Shown in pieces: positions 43,901-53,104 of a stretch of 64,000 bases of DNA. A program made the position numbers and the translations under genes. The notes beneath the pieces were generated by a model. The model saw nothing but the letters and a program-made list of their open reading frames with translations. It was not told the DNA's origin and did not search any database. Every line of letters begins with the position of its first letter. Position 1 is the stretch's first letter. The stretch is from Alphaproteobacteria bacterium US3C007 (GTDB taxonomy: Bacteria > Pseudomonadota > Alphaproteobacteria > Rhodobacterales > Rhodobacteraceae), in assembly GCA_034423775.1 (NCBI GenBank), contig CP139918.1, positions 1,364,001-1,428,000 on the forward strand, written 5' to 3'.

Positions 43901-45415
43901 TCAATCTCCATCCGCAATGCCTGCTTTTGCAATGCGAGCGCGCCGCGCTCGATAGCTAGGGACAATAATCAAAATCGCCGCCAAGACCAACAATCCCAGC
44001 GTCATTGGGCGCTCCAAAACAAAAGCCATCCCGTCATACAGCTGCATAGATCTGCTGAAATTATCTTCCAGCATCCGGCCGAGAATGAACCCGATCAGCA
44101 AAGGCGCCAGCGGATAATTGGCAAATCGCAGAACCGTGGCGCAAAGTCCAAACCCGACAAGGATTAACAGTTCAGTTGCGTTATTCTGCCCAATATAACT
44201 GCCCATCAGGGTAAAAAACAAAATAAACGGGATCAGATAATTGCGCGGTATCGCAAGGACCTTGGCGATATAGGGAATGAGTGGCAGATTCAACACGAGC
44301 AGCACCAGATTGCCAATATACATAGAAATGATCACCGCCCAGAAAATTTGCGGTTCATCCGTCATCAGGCGCGGGCCGGGATTAACGTTCAAAGCCAAAA
44401 GGGCCCCAAGCAGGATTGCGGTTGTGCCCGAACCGGGAATGCCAAGCGTTAAAAGTGGCACAAAAGAGCCGGTGCAGGCGGCATTATTCGCCGCTTCAGG
44501 CGCTGCCAGCCCCTTAATAGAACCTTGACCAAACTCGCGGCGCTCTGTTTCAGAGGCCAAATTGCGCTCGACCGAATAACCCAGAAACGAGGCAATTGTT
44601 GCCCCTGCGCCAGGCAGAACGCCGATGAAAAAGCCTTGTAAGGATTGCCGGCCGATCACAGGGGCAATGGCGCGGGCTTCGGCTTTATTGATGCGCAGAT
44701 TTTCAATTTTGGCGCTGTCGCCTTGCGCTGCGCGGCTGGGATTCATGACCAGAAACAAAGCTTCTGGCAGGGCAAAAATAGCCATTGCAAGCGTGATGAA
44801 GCTGAAGCCCGATTGTAAATCCATCAGCCCCATCGTGAAGCGCGGCATGTTGAACAGCGCCCCTTCGCCCACGGTCGACATGATGAGCCCCAATATGGTC
44901 ATTAAAAGCGCCTTTGACACTTGTCCGGACCCTGCAAAAGCGGCAATCGCCCCCAGGCCAACCACCATCAGCGCAAAATATTCAGCAGAGTGAAACAATA
45001 AGGCCACTGAGGAAAGGGCTGGCGCGAAAATCATAAGTAAAATGGCGCCGAGCGTGCCGCCGGCAAAAGAAGCAATGGCTGCAATTGTCAACGCTTTACC
45101 CGCCATACCGGCCCGGGCCATAGGATAGCCGTCAAAACTGGTGGCGACGGTGCCAGCAACGCCAGGAGCATTCAGCAGAATCGATGAAGTTGAGCCTCCG
45201 AAAATTGCGCCGTAATACACCCCTGCCAGCAAAATCAGGGCGGCGGAGGGATCGCCTAAAGTAACGGCAACAGGGATCATGATTGCAATGATCGACATCG
45301 GTCCTAACCCTGGCAGCATACCGATAAAGGTGCCTATCAGACAGCCGCCAATCACCATTAAAAGATTTTGGATTGAAAAAGCGGTTTCTAAACCGATTAA
45401 TAAACCTTCTAACAT
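43901..45415 (-). CDS. tctA: tripartite tricarboxylate transporter large membrane subunit
   Basis: A 504-residue protein with about twelve hydrophobic segments and the family signatures GMLPGLGPMSIIA near the N-terminus, GVLPGAGATIASFLGY in the middle and FVPLLTLGIPGSGTTAILLGAL. It is the transport subunit that works with TctB and the binding protein TctC. It begins 1 bp after the tctB stop. Confidence 0.96.
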   Translation of the reverse strand: MLEGLLIGLETAFSIQNLLMVIGGCLIGTFIGMLPGLGPMSIIAIMIPVAVTLGDPSAALILLAGVYYGAIFGGSTSSILLNAPGVAGTVATSFDGYPMARAGMAGKALTIAAIASFAGGTLGAILLMIFAPALSSVALLFHSAEYFALMVVGLGAIAAFAGSGQVSKALLMTILGLIMSTVGEGALFNMPRFTMGLMDLQSGFSFITLAMAIFALPEALFLVMNPSRAAQGDSAKIENLRINKAEARAIAPVIGRQSLQGFFIGVLPGAGATIASFLGYSVERNLASETERREFGQGSIKGLAAPEAANNAACTGSFVPLLTLGIPGSGTTAILLGALLALNVNPGPRLMTDEPQIFWAVIISMYIGNLVLLVLNLPLIPYIAKVLAIPRNYLIPFILFFTLMGSYIGQNNATELLILVGFGLCATVLRFANYPLAPLLIGFILGRMLEDNFSRSMQLYDGMAFVLERPMTLGLLVLAAILIIVPSYRARRARIAKAGIADGD

Positions 45416-45416
45416 G

Positions 45417-45908
45417 TTAAAGTCCCATTAAAAATGCGGGCAGTGGCCGCAAGAATATGCCCAATACTTGCTCGACCAAGTACCAAATGACAAATGTGGC
45501 GCTGCCCGTGATCACAAGTAATTTTATAAAACCGCGTTCGCCAAGTATGATTGAAGACAGGCTTAAAAACCCAATTGTTGATATAAAGAATCCCAAAGGG
45601 CGCAGCGTGAAGGCATAAAGCACCATCATCACCAGCAGTAAAATAGCCTGTCCTGAATTGTAATCTTGTAATCGTCGGTAATCGATATCGAGTTTTGTCT
45701 CTTCTTTAGCGGGCTTTTCCACACCCAGCAAAATACTCATAGCAACCAATATTGCCAGAACCGATAGGATTTTCGGAAAAGTTGACGGCCAGACTGGGTT
45801 GCGCTGCATGAATGGCGGCAAGAGGTGGTCCATCAAGAAAAATGCCGCATAGCCATAGGCCAAAGCAACTCCCAAAATTACTAAGGCGATCCAGCGATCT
45901 AAAGCCAT
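45417..45908 (-). CDS. tctB: tripartite tricarboxylate transporter small membrane subunit
   Basis: About 163 residues with four hydrophobic segments, the small membrane partner of TctA. ATG 45908, preceded by GAGGGAAG, is preferred; the frame is open to 45971 across the hairpin. Confidence 0.9.
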   Translation of the reverse strand: MALDRWIALVILGVALAYGYAAFFLMDHLLPPFMQRNPVWPSTFPKILSVLAILVAMSILLGVEKPAKEETKLDIDYRRLQDYNSGQAILLLVMMVLYAFTLRPLGFFISTIGFLSLSSIILGERGFIKLLVITGSATFVIWYLVEQVLGIFLRPLPAFLMGL

Positions 45909-45941
45909 CAGCTTCCCTCGTTTTATATTGAATGTAACAAG

Positions 45942-45972
45942 AAAAAAAATTGGCCCCGGTGAAGGGGCCAAT
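45942..45972 (-). terminator. terminator-like hairpin between tctC and tctB
   Basis: On the minus strand a 9-bp stem (ATTGGCCCC / GGGGCCAAT) is followed by eight consecutive T residues, a textbook rho-independent terminator placed inside the tctCBA operon. Partial readthrough would give more binding protein than membrane subunits. Confidence 0.85.
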
Positions 45973-45991
45973 TACAGTATTAAAACCTGAC

Positions 45992-46972
45992 CTACAGGAA
46001 GCCCAGTTTGCGCATCAGATCACCAATGGCGGTTTCCTGACCTTCCAAAAAGCTGCGGAAGTCATCGCCATTGTTGTGAATGTTGACCCAACCGTTGCGC
46101 GCACGCACGGCTTCCCATTCGGGCGTGTCATACATTTTACTCAGCGCATCCTGATAGGCTGCAAGCTTATCTGCTGGCAAACCAGGGGCCGCGAAGAATC
46201 CCCGCCAATTGACAAAGGCTGTATCAATGCCCTGCTCTTTCATAGTTGGTGCGTCTGCATAAGCATCCACGCGCGCATCAGATGTCACACCAAGAATTTT
46301 AACTTCGCCAGCTTCGGCCAAGGCAACGGCTTCAGAAAATCCAGTCGACAAAGCGTTAATTTCCCCTGACAGCAACGCCGCCATCGCATCACCGCCTGCA
46401 TCATATGGAATATATTTCACAGCTGTTGGATCTTCGCCGGCCGCTTGCATGACCATCGCCGCAACAAGGTGGTCCATACCGCCAGGCACAGAGCCGCCCC
46501 CGATGGCTGTATCGCGCGGGTTCGCTTTGTATGCGGCCAGCAGGTCATTCATATTGTTCAGCGGGCTGTCTTTGCCCACAACCATTGCTGCATAATCGCC
46601 AATTGTGCCTGCGACCAATGTCAGATCACGGAAGTTATGCGGGAAAACGCCCGTCAAAGAACGGATCACGATTGGTGTCGAATTGACCATCAAGGTGCCG
46701 TGGTTTGAATCGGCATTCTCAATCAGATAACCAATGGCTTTTCCGCCACCGCCGCCTGACATATTTTCAAATGATGCAGAGCCAACAAGGCCGGCATTGG
46801 TCAGTGCTTCGCCTGTGCCGCGTGCTGTACCATCCCAGCCGCCACCTGCACCACCCGGTATCAAAAAGTGAATGCTGTCTACAACTTGATGCCCGCCTGC
46901 CGTTACAGGGCCAGCCAATAAAGCGGCTGACGCCGCTGCGATCAGGGCCCGGCGGCCCAGTTTAATAGTCAT
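45992..46972 (-). CDS. tctC: tripartite tricarboxylate transporter substrate-binding protein
   Basis: A 326-residue periplasmic protein with a Tat-like or Sec signal (KLGRRALIAAASAALLAGPVTA) and the TctC fold (GGAGGGWDGTARGTGEALT, GIDTAFVNWRGFFAAPGLP). ATG 46972, with GGGAGGAAA upstream, gives the expected length. It binds citrate or a related polycarboxylate; many TctC paralogues bind other acids. Confidence 0.93.
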   Translation of the reverse strand: MTIKLGRRALIAAASAALLAGPVTAGGHQVVDSIHFLIPGGAGGGWDGTARGTGEALTNAGLVGSASFENMSGGGGGKAIGYLIENADSNHGTLMVNSTPIVIRSLTGVFPHNFRDLTLVAGTIGDYAAMVVGKDSPLNNMNDLLAAYKANPRDTAIGGGSVPGGMDHLVAAMVMQAAGEDPTAVKYIPYDAGGDAMAALLSGEINALSTGFSEAVALAEAGEVKILGVTSDARVDAYADAPTMKEQGIDTAFVNWRGFFAAPGLPADKLAAYQDALSKMYDTPEWEAVRARNGWVNIHNNGDDFRSFLEGQETAIGDLMRKLGFL

Positions 46973-47260
46973 TGATATTTCCTCCCATGTCCTTTTGGGC
47001 CTCGTTGCCCGAACGCGCGGAGTATTTCGTGTTAACCTGACATGAACCTGACATCTGTGAATTATTTTTGGCAAATGCGATTTATGGTTCGGTATGAGCT
47101 TGCGATAAATTTCACCTTTGAAATAGTTTTATGCTGGCATCTCAGCCCGTTTTGAACAGTGTGAAACCTAGCTTAGTTGCGCAAAGAATGTGCAGCGTAG
47201 ATGATTGCGGTTGCAAGATATTAGAGGGCGATCCTGGTCAATGGAAAAGGCTATGGGCTT

Positions 47261-47920
47261 TTATTTGTTGGATTGGCAGGCGGCCTCGAAGGCGTGATGC
47301 GCCTCGGTTGAGTTTATATTGTCGAACAGCGCGCGGGCCAAATCGGGAGATAACGTTGCGCAGGGGGTACCGGCCTGCGCAACCTGGCGCAGCGTTTCCA
47401 GCGATTTGATCGAGGCCGCGAGCACCTCACAGCCGCTGCCCTGACTGATCATGTTCATTGCGTTAAGATGCGCCAAGGCATCGATGCCTTTGGCTTGCAT
47501 GCGTCCAAGATAAGGGGCCAGATAATCTGCCTCAAGCGCGATTGCGGTGAGGCATTGAACCGCATCATAGCAGGCGGTCATCAGGATTTTCCCACCTAAG
47601 GCTTTGAGATTGGGCACCTGCGCAATCGCGGGCCGCACAAGTGGAATTTTGATCACGGCGGTGATCTCTTCTTGATGGGCGATTTTGTAAATTTCTGTGG
47701 CCCATTTTACATAGGTGCTGGGATCTCCAAACGCTTGCAGATGTAATTCTTGCGCGCCCAACGCCTTGGCATGCGCGAGCAACCCGCGCCAATCTGACTG
47801 TGCATAATCTAGCCCTGCACGTTGCGCCAAGAGGGGGTTGGTTGTGATGCCGTAAAACACCCCAAGGGGCAGGAGCTGAGCCCAATCTTGCGTGTTTGCC
47901 GTGTCCAAATAAAGTCGCAT
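47261..47920 (-). CDS. transaldolase / fructose-6-phosphate aldolase-like protein
   Basis: A 219-residue short transaldolase of the FSA/TalC group: N-terminal LYLDTANTQDW, GITTNPLL, Schiff-base Lys91 in AVIKIPLV and a Gly-Gly-Lys-Ile segment. Members cleave fructose 6-phosphate or act as transaldolases. The following IMPACT gene is on the same strand but 216 bp upstream. Exact activity undetermined. Confidence 0.85.
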   Translation of the reverse strand: MRLYLDTANTQDWAQLLPLGVFYGITTNPLLAQRAGLDYAQSDWRGLLAHAKALGAQELHLQAFGDPSTYVKWATEIYKIAHQEEITAVIKIPLVRPAIAQVPNLKALGGKILMTACYDAVQCLTAIALEADYLAPYLGRMQAKGIDALAHLNAMNMISQGSGCEVLAASIKSLETLRQVAQAGTPCATLSPDLARALFDNINSTEAHHAFEAACQSNK

Positions 47921-48136
47921 TTTCCGTGTTTACCCTAGCCCTTGTTGATTTGCACGTTGATTTAGAATGCGCGGCGGCCGCGTTGTTTTAAAAAAGCTGT
48001 TCGTAACAAACAGCGGGCGCGTCATCTGATATAAGGGGATGTTCGCAATTTAAATGCTCACAGGCGAGGCAGAGCAGATTGTCGGGCCGCGCAGCGCTGC
48101 AGCGGTCAGTTTTGTTTTTCACGGAACTAGATATCT

Positions 48137-48502
48137 TCAGGTTGTGCTGCGGTGGTCAAGATAATGGGTTACGCAATCTTGTATGCGGCGGAAGCGATCG
48201 CCGCCCAAAGGCGTGCCCCCAAACCAGCGCGTGACCACAATGACATGATCAACCAGTTCAGCGCGCTCAAGCATGCGCAAGATCACCATGCCCGCGCCGG
48301 CTTCCCCATCATCATGCTTTATCGGCCCATCCTCGCGCAGCACTGCGGCCCAACTGTTATGGCTGGCTTTGGCGTATTTTTTATTTTTTTTCAGCGCTTT
48401 GATTATCAAAAGGGCCTCTTGCTTAGTTTTAACCGGCGCGCCGGATACGGAATATTTTGATCCGCGATCGGTGAGAATGGCATTAAAGATCTGCATCCTC
48501 AA
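48137..48502 (-). CDS. IMPACT/YigZ-family protein
   Basis: A 121-residue protein consisting of only the N-terminal UPF0029 domain: SKYSVSGAPVKTKQEALLII, the Asp-Asp-Gly-Glu motif (KHDDGEAGAGM) and VVTRWFGGTPLGG. The C-terminal DUF1949 of longer YigZ proteins is absent. Role unclear, possibly linked to translation control. Confidence 0.85.
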   Translation of the reverse strand: MRMQIFNAILTDRGSKYSVSGAPVKTKQEALLIIKALKKNKKYAKASHNSWAAVLREDGPIKHDDGEAGAGMVILRMLERAELVDHVIVVTRWFGGTPLGGDRFRRIQDCVTHYLDHRSTT

Positions 48503-48587
48503 ACCTTACCCGGGCGCTGCGGTGATGGCCATAGAAGAGGGCGTGCGCGGTGGGATTCTTTGGCCTTCAATGCTCAATTTCTGGGGG

Positions 48588-49610
48588 CTAATGCGGTTTT
48601 ACCGGGCCAAGAGATTGCCGGTTGACGATCCGGGTTTCCAGCAAATGGCTTTCCACGGGGGTTTGGGTTTTCAGCATGGCAATTAGCGATTTTGCGGCGG
48701 CAATGCCCATTTCGCGGTGCGGCACATGCACGGTTGTCAGTTCAGGATCAATCAGTTCAGACACTTCAATATCGGCAAACCCCGTAATGGATAAATCCTC
48801 TGGAACCGCGAGCCCTAATTGTTTGGCGCGTTTTACCGCGCCCACCGCCAAAACATCATTTCCGCAAATAACCGCAGTTGGGGGGGTGGGGTTGGCCAGC
48901 AATTGGTCTAAGGCTTTTGCCCCTTCTTGAAAGGTATATTCTGCCTCAATCACCTGCAGCGGGGCAGTTTTGGCGCCATGATCTGCGATGGCGTGCTCAA
49001 TGCCGGTGATGCGATCGCGCGCGCGGTCATTATTTTGCGTCAAACCGACGATAACCCCCAAGTTGCGATGCCCAAGCTCTAAGACTTGACGCGTGATTGT
49101 TTGCGCGGCGGCCTGGTTGTCAAAGCCGATATAGCAATGCTCGCTGTCTTTTTTATGAGCCCATGCCAAAACATAGGGAATATTGCGGCGCGCTAAGAAT
49201 TGATAGGTTGCATCGGGCCGCGACTGGCCAATCAATAATAAAGCATCGGCTCCGCGCGCCACGAGAGATCGGATTTGCTCTTCCTCTAACTCAGGGCGAT
49301 ACGAGCAGCTGGCGATAATCAGCGTGATGCCATTTTCGGCCAAAGTTTCTTGAAAAGCCTGCATGCCTCGGGCAAAAATCGCGTTTTCCATCGTGGGAAT
49401 GATTGCCCCAATGGTATTGGTACGTTTGGCGGCCAAGGCCTGCGCGCCAAAATTGGGCGAATAGCCAAGCGTTTGTATAGCCTGCTGCACTTTCAGACGG
49501 GTCTTTTCCGTGACATGCCCGGACTTGTTCAAACAGCGCGAGACGGTGGCCGTTGAAACGGCAGCCAAATCTGCAACGTCTTGAAGGGTGGGAAGAGGGG
49601 TGTGCGACAC
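48588..49610 (-). CDS. LacI-family transcriptional regulator
   Basis: A 340-residue repressor with a typical N-terminal helix-turn-helix (TLQDVADLAAVSTATVSRCL) and hinge, and a sugar-binding-type effector domain (NTIGAIIPTMENAIFARGMQ). The likely start is GTG 49610. It is divergent from the alcohol dehydrogenase/SuyAB-like operon, and a perfect LacI-type operator (49744-49759) lies between, so it is the probable repressor of that operon and of itself. Confidence 0.92.
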   Translation of the reverse strand: MSHTPLPTLQDVADLAAVSTATVSRCLNKSGHVTEKTRLKVQQAIQTLGYSPNFGAQALAAKRTNTIGAIIPTMENAIFARGMQAFQETLAENGITLIIASCSYRPELEEEQIRSLVARGADALLLIGQSRPDATYQFLARRNIPYVLAWAHKKDSEHCYIGFDNQAAAQTITRQVLELGHRNLGVIVGLTQNNDRARDRITGIEHAIADHGAKTAPLQVIEAEYTFQEGAKALDQLLANPTPPTAVICGNDVLAVGAVKRAKQLGLAVPEDLSITGFADIEVSELIDPELTTVHVPHREMGIAAAKSLIAMLKTQTPVESHLLETRIVNRQSLGPVKPH

Positions 49611-49743
49611 AAGCCTGTCTTTCTAAGCGTTGGGCATTTTGTTGAACAGGCTCATCGAAACGCGCCTTGTTGACGGATTTGTCTCATCTTAACGAATTTT
49701 CTTATTTCCGTGATAAATTCCAAATTAAGGATTGTAAACCAAA

Positions 49744-49759
49744 ATGTAAGCGCTTACAT
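49744..49759. promoter_or_regulatory. LacI-type operator
   Basis: ATGTAAGCGCTTACAT is a perfect 16-bp palindrome with the central CG typical of LacI/GalR-family operators. It is 134 bp upstream of the LacI gene start and 157 bp upstream of the dehydrogenase start, well placed to control both. Confidence 0.85.
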
Positions 49760-49915
49760 ACGGGGCAAATCAAGATTGAGTGAGTCGTTGCCGCTGCGCT
49801 TTATTGCGCTCTTCGTCAATGAAAGGCTTAGATCTGAAAAGTTTAAGCCAGCGGATAAGTCGCGGCGCTAAAAGGCAAAAGCGTGCAACAACGCGGCCAA
49901 TGGGAGGATTACATC

Positions 49916-50905
49916 ATGAAGGCACTTGTCTATATGGGCCCAGAGGTTTTGTCGTTCCAGGATATGCCGGATCCGCAGCCCGAACGCGGAGAGGTTTTGA
50001 TTAAAGTTGCAGGCGTTGGTATTTGTGGCTCGGATATGCATGCGTTTTTGGGCCATGATGAACGGCGCCCGGCGCCGCTCATTTTGGGGCATGAAGTGGC
50101 TGGTACGATCGCCCAAGGGCCCGAGGCAGGGCGCCGCGTCACGGTGAACCCGTTGGTCTCTTGTGGGACGTGCCGCGCCTGCCTAGAGGGCCGCGATAAT
50201 CTGTGTCCGGATCGCCAGATCATTTCCATGCCACCGCGGCAGGGCGGGTTTGCCGAGTATATTTCAATGCCGTTGGAAAATTTGGTCACCGTGCCGGATG
50301 GGTTTTCGCTGTTGGCGGCCAGCCTTGCCGAGCCAATCGCCTGTGGCTGGCACGCCGTTCGATTGGCCCGTAAAGCCTTGCATACGGCGCCAGAGCAGGC
50401 TCGCGCGCTTGTGCTTGGGGGCGGTGCAATTGGCGTAGGGTCTGCGCTGTGTTTGCAAGCGCAAGGCATTTCAAATGTTACTCTGGTGGAACCCAATGAC
50501 CTGCGTCGCACGTATTTGGCCGAGATGCTGCCGGTCACCGTGCTGCACCCTGACGGATTGGCAGAAACAGAGCCGTTTGAGCTGGTGATTGACGGTGTCG
50601 GCTTTACCCAAACCCGCGCAAGCGCTTCGCAAGTGGTACGCCCTGGCGGGGTGATTATGCATATCGGGCTTGGATCCAGCGAAGGTGGCTTGGATATCCG
50701 GCGCGCCACCTTGCAAGAGCTCTCATTCATCGGAACATATACCTATACGGCGGCGGATTTCAGAGCCACTGCTGCAGCCATGTTTGCAGGCCAGTTGGGC
50801 CCGTTAGATTGGTTTGAAACCTGCGCGCTTTCTGCGGGTGAACAAGCTTTTCACGATATCCGCAAAGGTGCCATAAAGGCCCCGAAAATAGTTTTGAAAC
50901 CCTGA
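49916..50905 (+). CDS. zinc-dependent alcohol/polyol dehydrogenase
   Basis: A 329-residue medium-chain dehydrogenase. Catalytic-zinc residues are in GICGSDMH and the GHEVAG region, the structural-zinc Cys cluster is CGTCRACLEGRDNLC, and the NAD motif is VLGGGAIGVGSALCLQ. ATG 49916 has GGGAGGA upstream. It is closest in style to threonine/sorbitol/galactonate 5-dehydrogenases. It precedes SuyAB-like genes by 15 bp, so it probably oxidises a hydroxy-acid or polyol that is then cleaved by them; substrate unknown. Confidence 0.85.
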   Translation: MKALVYMGPEVLSFQDMPDPQPERGEVLIKVAGVGICGSDMHAFLGHDERRPAPLILGHEVAGTIAQGPEAGRRVTVNPLVSCGTCRACLEGRDNLCPDRQIISMPPRQGGFAEYISMPLENLVTVPDGFSLLAASLAEPIACGWHAVRLARKALHTAPEQARALVLGGGAIGVGSALCLQAQGISNVTLVEPNDLRRTYLAEMLPVTVLHPDGLAETEPFELVIDGVGFTQTRASASQVVRPGGVIMHIGLGSSEGGLDIRRATLQELSFIGTYTYTAADFRATAAAMFAGQLGPLDWFETCALSAGEQAFHDIRKGAIKAPKIVLKP

Positions 50906-50920
50906 TAAAAGGAAACCACA

Positions 50921-51211
50921 ATGTCAGAAATCCCCCATCTTTTGGTTCACGAGCAAGGCGATAGCGTCGGGGTCGTTGTTGTTGAAGGTTTGGAAGCCGG
51001 CACCGATATGTTGGTCTGTGTTACGCATGACAACTCAACCTTTCGGTTGGCCTCAGAGCAAGCGGCCCCGATTGGCCATAAAATTGCCCTGCAAGATATG
51101 ACCAAAGGCGATACTGTCTTCAAATATGGCGAAGATATAGGCGTGATGACCGATGATGTTAAAAAAGGCCATCATCTGCATACGCATAATTGTAAAACGA
51201 AACGCTGGTAA
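50921..51211 (+). CDS. suyA: SAF-domain small subunit, sulfolactate sulfo-lyase (SuyA) or altronate dehydratase type
   Basis: A 96-residue protein consisting of one SAF domain (PHLLVHEQGDSVGVVVVEGL, IGHKIALQDM) and ending in HNCKTKRW. It is the separate small subunit of a UxaA-superfamily lyase. Full-length UxaA carries this domain at its N-terminus; SuyAB (sulfolactate to pyruvate and sulfite) is split as here. The SuyA assignment rests on remembered similarity; a sugar-acid dehydratase is the alternative. Confidence 0.65.
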   Translation: MSEIPHLLVHEQGDSVGVVVVEGLEAGTDMLVCVTHDNSTFRLASEQAAPIGHKIALQDMTKGDTVFKYGEDIGVMTDDVKKGHHLHTHNCKTKRW

Positions 51212-51223
51212 GGAGCCCCTATC

Positions 51224-52402
51224 ATGAGCGAACTTTCAAACATCACCATCCAAGGGTATCGCCGCGAAAACGGGCGTGTTGGCGTGCGAAACCACGTGTT
51301 GATTTTGCCACTGGATGATATTTCAAATGCGGCATGTGAAGCCGTTGCGAATAACATCAAAGGCACTTTGGCCATCCCACATGCCTATGGCCGGTTGCAA
51401 TTTGGTGAAGATCTTGAATTGCATTTCCGCACTATCATCGGCACGGGCGCCAACCCGAATGTGGCCGCTGTTGTTGTTATCGGTATTGAGCCGGGTTGGA
51501 CCAAGCGCGTTGTGGATGGCATTGCCGCAACTGGCAAACCGGTTGTCGGATTCTCAATTGAGCAAAATGGCGATTTGAAAACCATCATGGATGCCTCGCG
51601 CGCCGCGAAAGACATGGTGCATTTCGCTTCTGAATTGCAGCGTGAAGAATGCTCGATCGCGGATCTGTGGATTTCAACCAAATGCGGCGAATCTGACACC
51701 ACCACTGGTTTGGGATCATGCCCAACCGTTGGGAATATGTACGATAAATTGTTGCCAGAAGGCATTTACGGGTGCTTTGGCGAAACGTCAGAAATCACTG
51801 GTGCCGAACATATTTGCCAAAAACGCGCCGTGAATGAAGAGGTTGGCGAACGTTGGTATAAAATGTGGAAAGCCTATCAGGATGATGTGATTTTTGCGCA
51901 TCAAACCGATGATCTTTCAGACAGCCAGCCGACCAAAGGCAATATTGAGGGCGGCTTAACCACCATCGAAGAAAAAGCGCTGGGCAATCTAGAGAAAATC
52001 GGCCGGACTTCAAAATTCATTGATATTTTGGAACCCGCCGAAGCGCCAAAAGCTGGCAAGGGTCTCTATTTCATGGACAGCTCTTCAGCCGCGGCTGAAT
52101 GCGTGACCTTGATGGCCGCCGGTGGCTATGTGTTGCATACATTCCCAACGGGTCAGGGCAATGTGATCGGGAACCCGATTGTTCCAGTGATCAAAATTAC
52201 CGCCAACCCGCGCACAATTCGTACGATGAGCGAGCATGTGGATGTGGATGTATCGGGTATTTTGCGCCGCGATATGACGATTGATCAAGCGGGTGATGCG
52301 CTGATCGAAATGATCCGCCGCACCGCCAATGGGCGCAATACGGCAGCAGAGGCGCTTGGACATCGTGAATTCTCGATGACCAAATTGTATCGCAGCGCTT
52401 AA
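51224..52402 (+). CDS. suyB: SuyB/UxaA-family large subunit, probable sulfolactate sulfo-lyase
   Basis: A 392-residue lyase subunit. It has the family [12 protein letters not shown] start, [12 protein letters not shown] (Fe-S/metal Cys region), [21 protein letters not shown] and [18 protein letters not shown]. The classical UxaA THGTGCG motif reads [10 protein letters not shown], a variant I associate with (R)-sulfolactate sulfo-lyase SuyB rather than altronate dehydratase. It begins 12 bp after the small subunit. Context is mixed: a LacI regulator and a polyol dehydrogenase suggest a sugar acid, whereas the sequence suggests a sulfonate. Confidence 0.65.
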   Translation: MSELSNITIQGYRRENGRVGVRNHVLILPLDDISNAACEAVANNIKGTLAIPHAYGRLQFGEDLELHFRTIIGTGANPNVAAVVVIGIEPGWTKRVVDGIAATGKPVVGFSIEQNGDLKTIMDASRAAKDMVHFASELQREECSIADLWISTKCGESDTTTGLGSCPTVGNMYDKLLPEGIYGCFGETSEITGAEHICQKRAVNEEVGERWYKMWKAYQDDVIFAHQTDDLSDSQPTKGNIEGGLTTIEEKALGNLEKIGRTSKFIDILEPAEAPKAGKGLYFMDSSSAAAECVTLMAAGGYVLHTFPTGQGNVIGNPIVPVIKITANPRTIRTMSEHVDVDVSGILRRDMTIDQAGDALIEMIRRTANGRNTAAEALGHREFSMTKLYRSA

Positions 52403-52415
52403 GAAACTAGACTTT

Positions 52416-52445
52416 GGCCCGCCCTCGTGGCGGGCCAGGTTTTTC
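52416..52445 (+). terminator. rho-independent terminator after the SuyB-like gene
   Basis: Stem GGCCCGCC / GGCGGGCC with loop CTCGT followed by AGGTTTTT, 14 bp after the stop codon. It ends the dehydrogenase-SuyAB operon. Confidence 0.9.
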
Positions 52446-52521
52446 AACAGTATCTATCGTTCTTGTGGCCGGACTTTTTCGAAAAAAGCCCAAATTAGGC
52501 TATTTCGCCGCGGCTTTTCTG

Positions 52522-52531
52522 CCCCCCCCCC
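52522..52531. repeat. C10 homopolymer tract
   Basis: Ten consecutive C residues in non-coding DNA between the SuyAB terminator and the cyclase gene. Prone to slippage or miscalling. Confidence 0.85.
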
Positions 52532-52664
52532 TTTTCAAGCATGATTTCGCAAAACCTGCTTTGCGGTTGCGTAACACTCGCGCGCGTTGCGCCGACGGCG
52601 GTGGGTTGCAATCGCCGTATTCTGCCTCTTTGGGGTTTTAATCGGGGGTGTGACTCTGTAATCG

Positions 52665-52712
52665 GCCAAAGCCAAAGCCAAAGCCAAAGCCAAAGCCAAA
52701 GCCAAAGCCAAA
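52665..52712. repeat. (GCCAAA)8 tandem repeat
   Basis: Eight perfect copies of the hexamer GCCAAA lie in an intergenic region, about 390 bp upstream of the second cyclase gene. No coding frame of note crosses it; the minus-strand translation is an artefactual Leu-Ala repeat. Length variation by slippage is plausible. Confidence 0.95.
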
Positions 52713-53104
52713 GCTAGCGCGATGAAATTCGATAACGCGGCGTTCCGCTCTTGATATTTTGTGCTGCTTAACCAGCATGGCATGGCTTCTAGCTTAAAAA
52801 TATTTCGCGGCGATATTGATTTAATCACCTGAAAAATAAAAGACTCGTGCAATCGAAGGTAAGGCAATGAGTGGGCCGTATCGGGTGCTTGACGCTCTAT
52901 GCTGATCTTTCAAGGCACTACGCGTGGCTTCTTGGGGCATGTGCCTCAATTTAAAAATGTCATTTAAATATGTTGATTGAATACAGAGCAGGGAAATTAC
53001 GCGCGCTGTGACGCAAGGTAATTCAAAACGTGTTCGCCTAAACAGCCTTGCTTTTAGGTAAATCATACCGCTCAATAGGGTCGGCGGAAAACGGGAGTGC
53101 TACT

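Noticed and set aside
52665..52712. Possible CRISPR-like array
   Set aside because: Repeat units are contiguous 6-mers without spacers, so this is a microsatellite.
52535..52867. Minus-strand open frame with a long Leu-Ala repeat
   Set aside because: It is the translation of the (GCCAAA)8 microsatellite; there is no supporting ribosome site or similarity.
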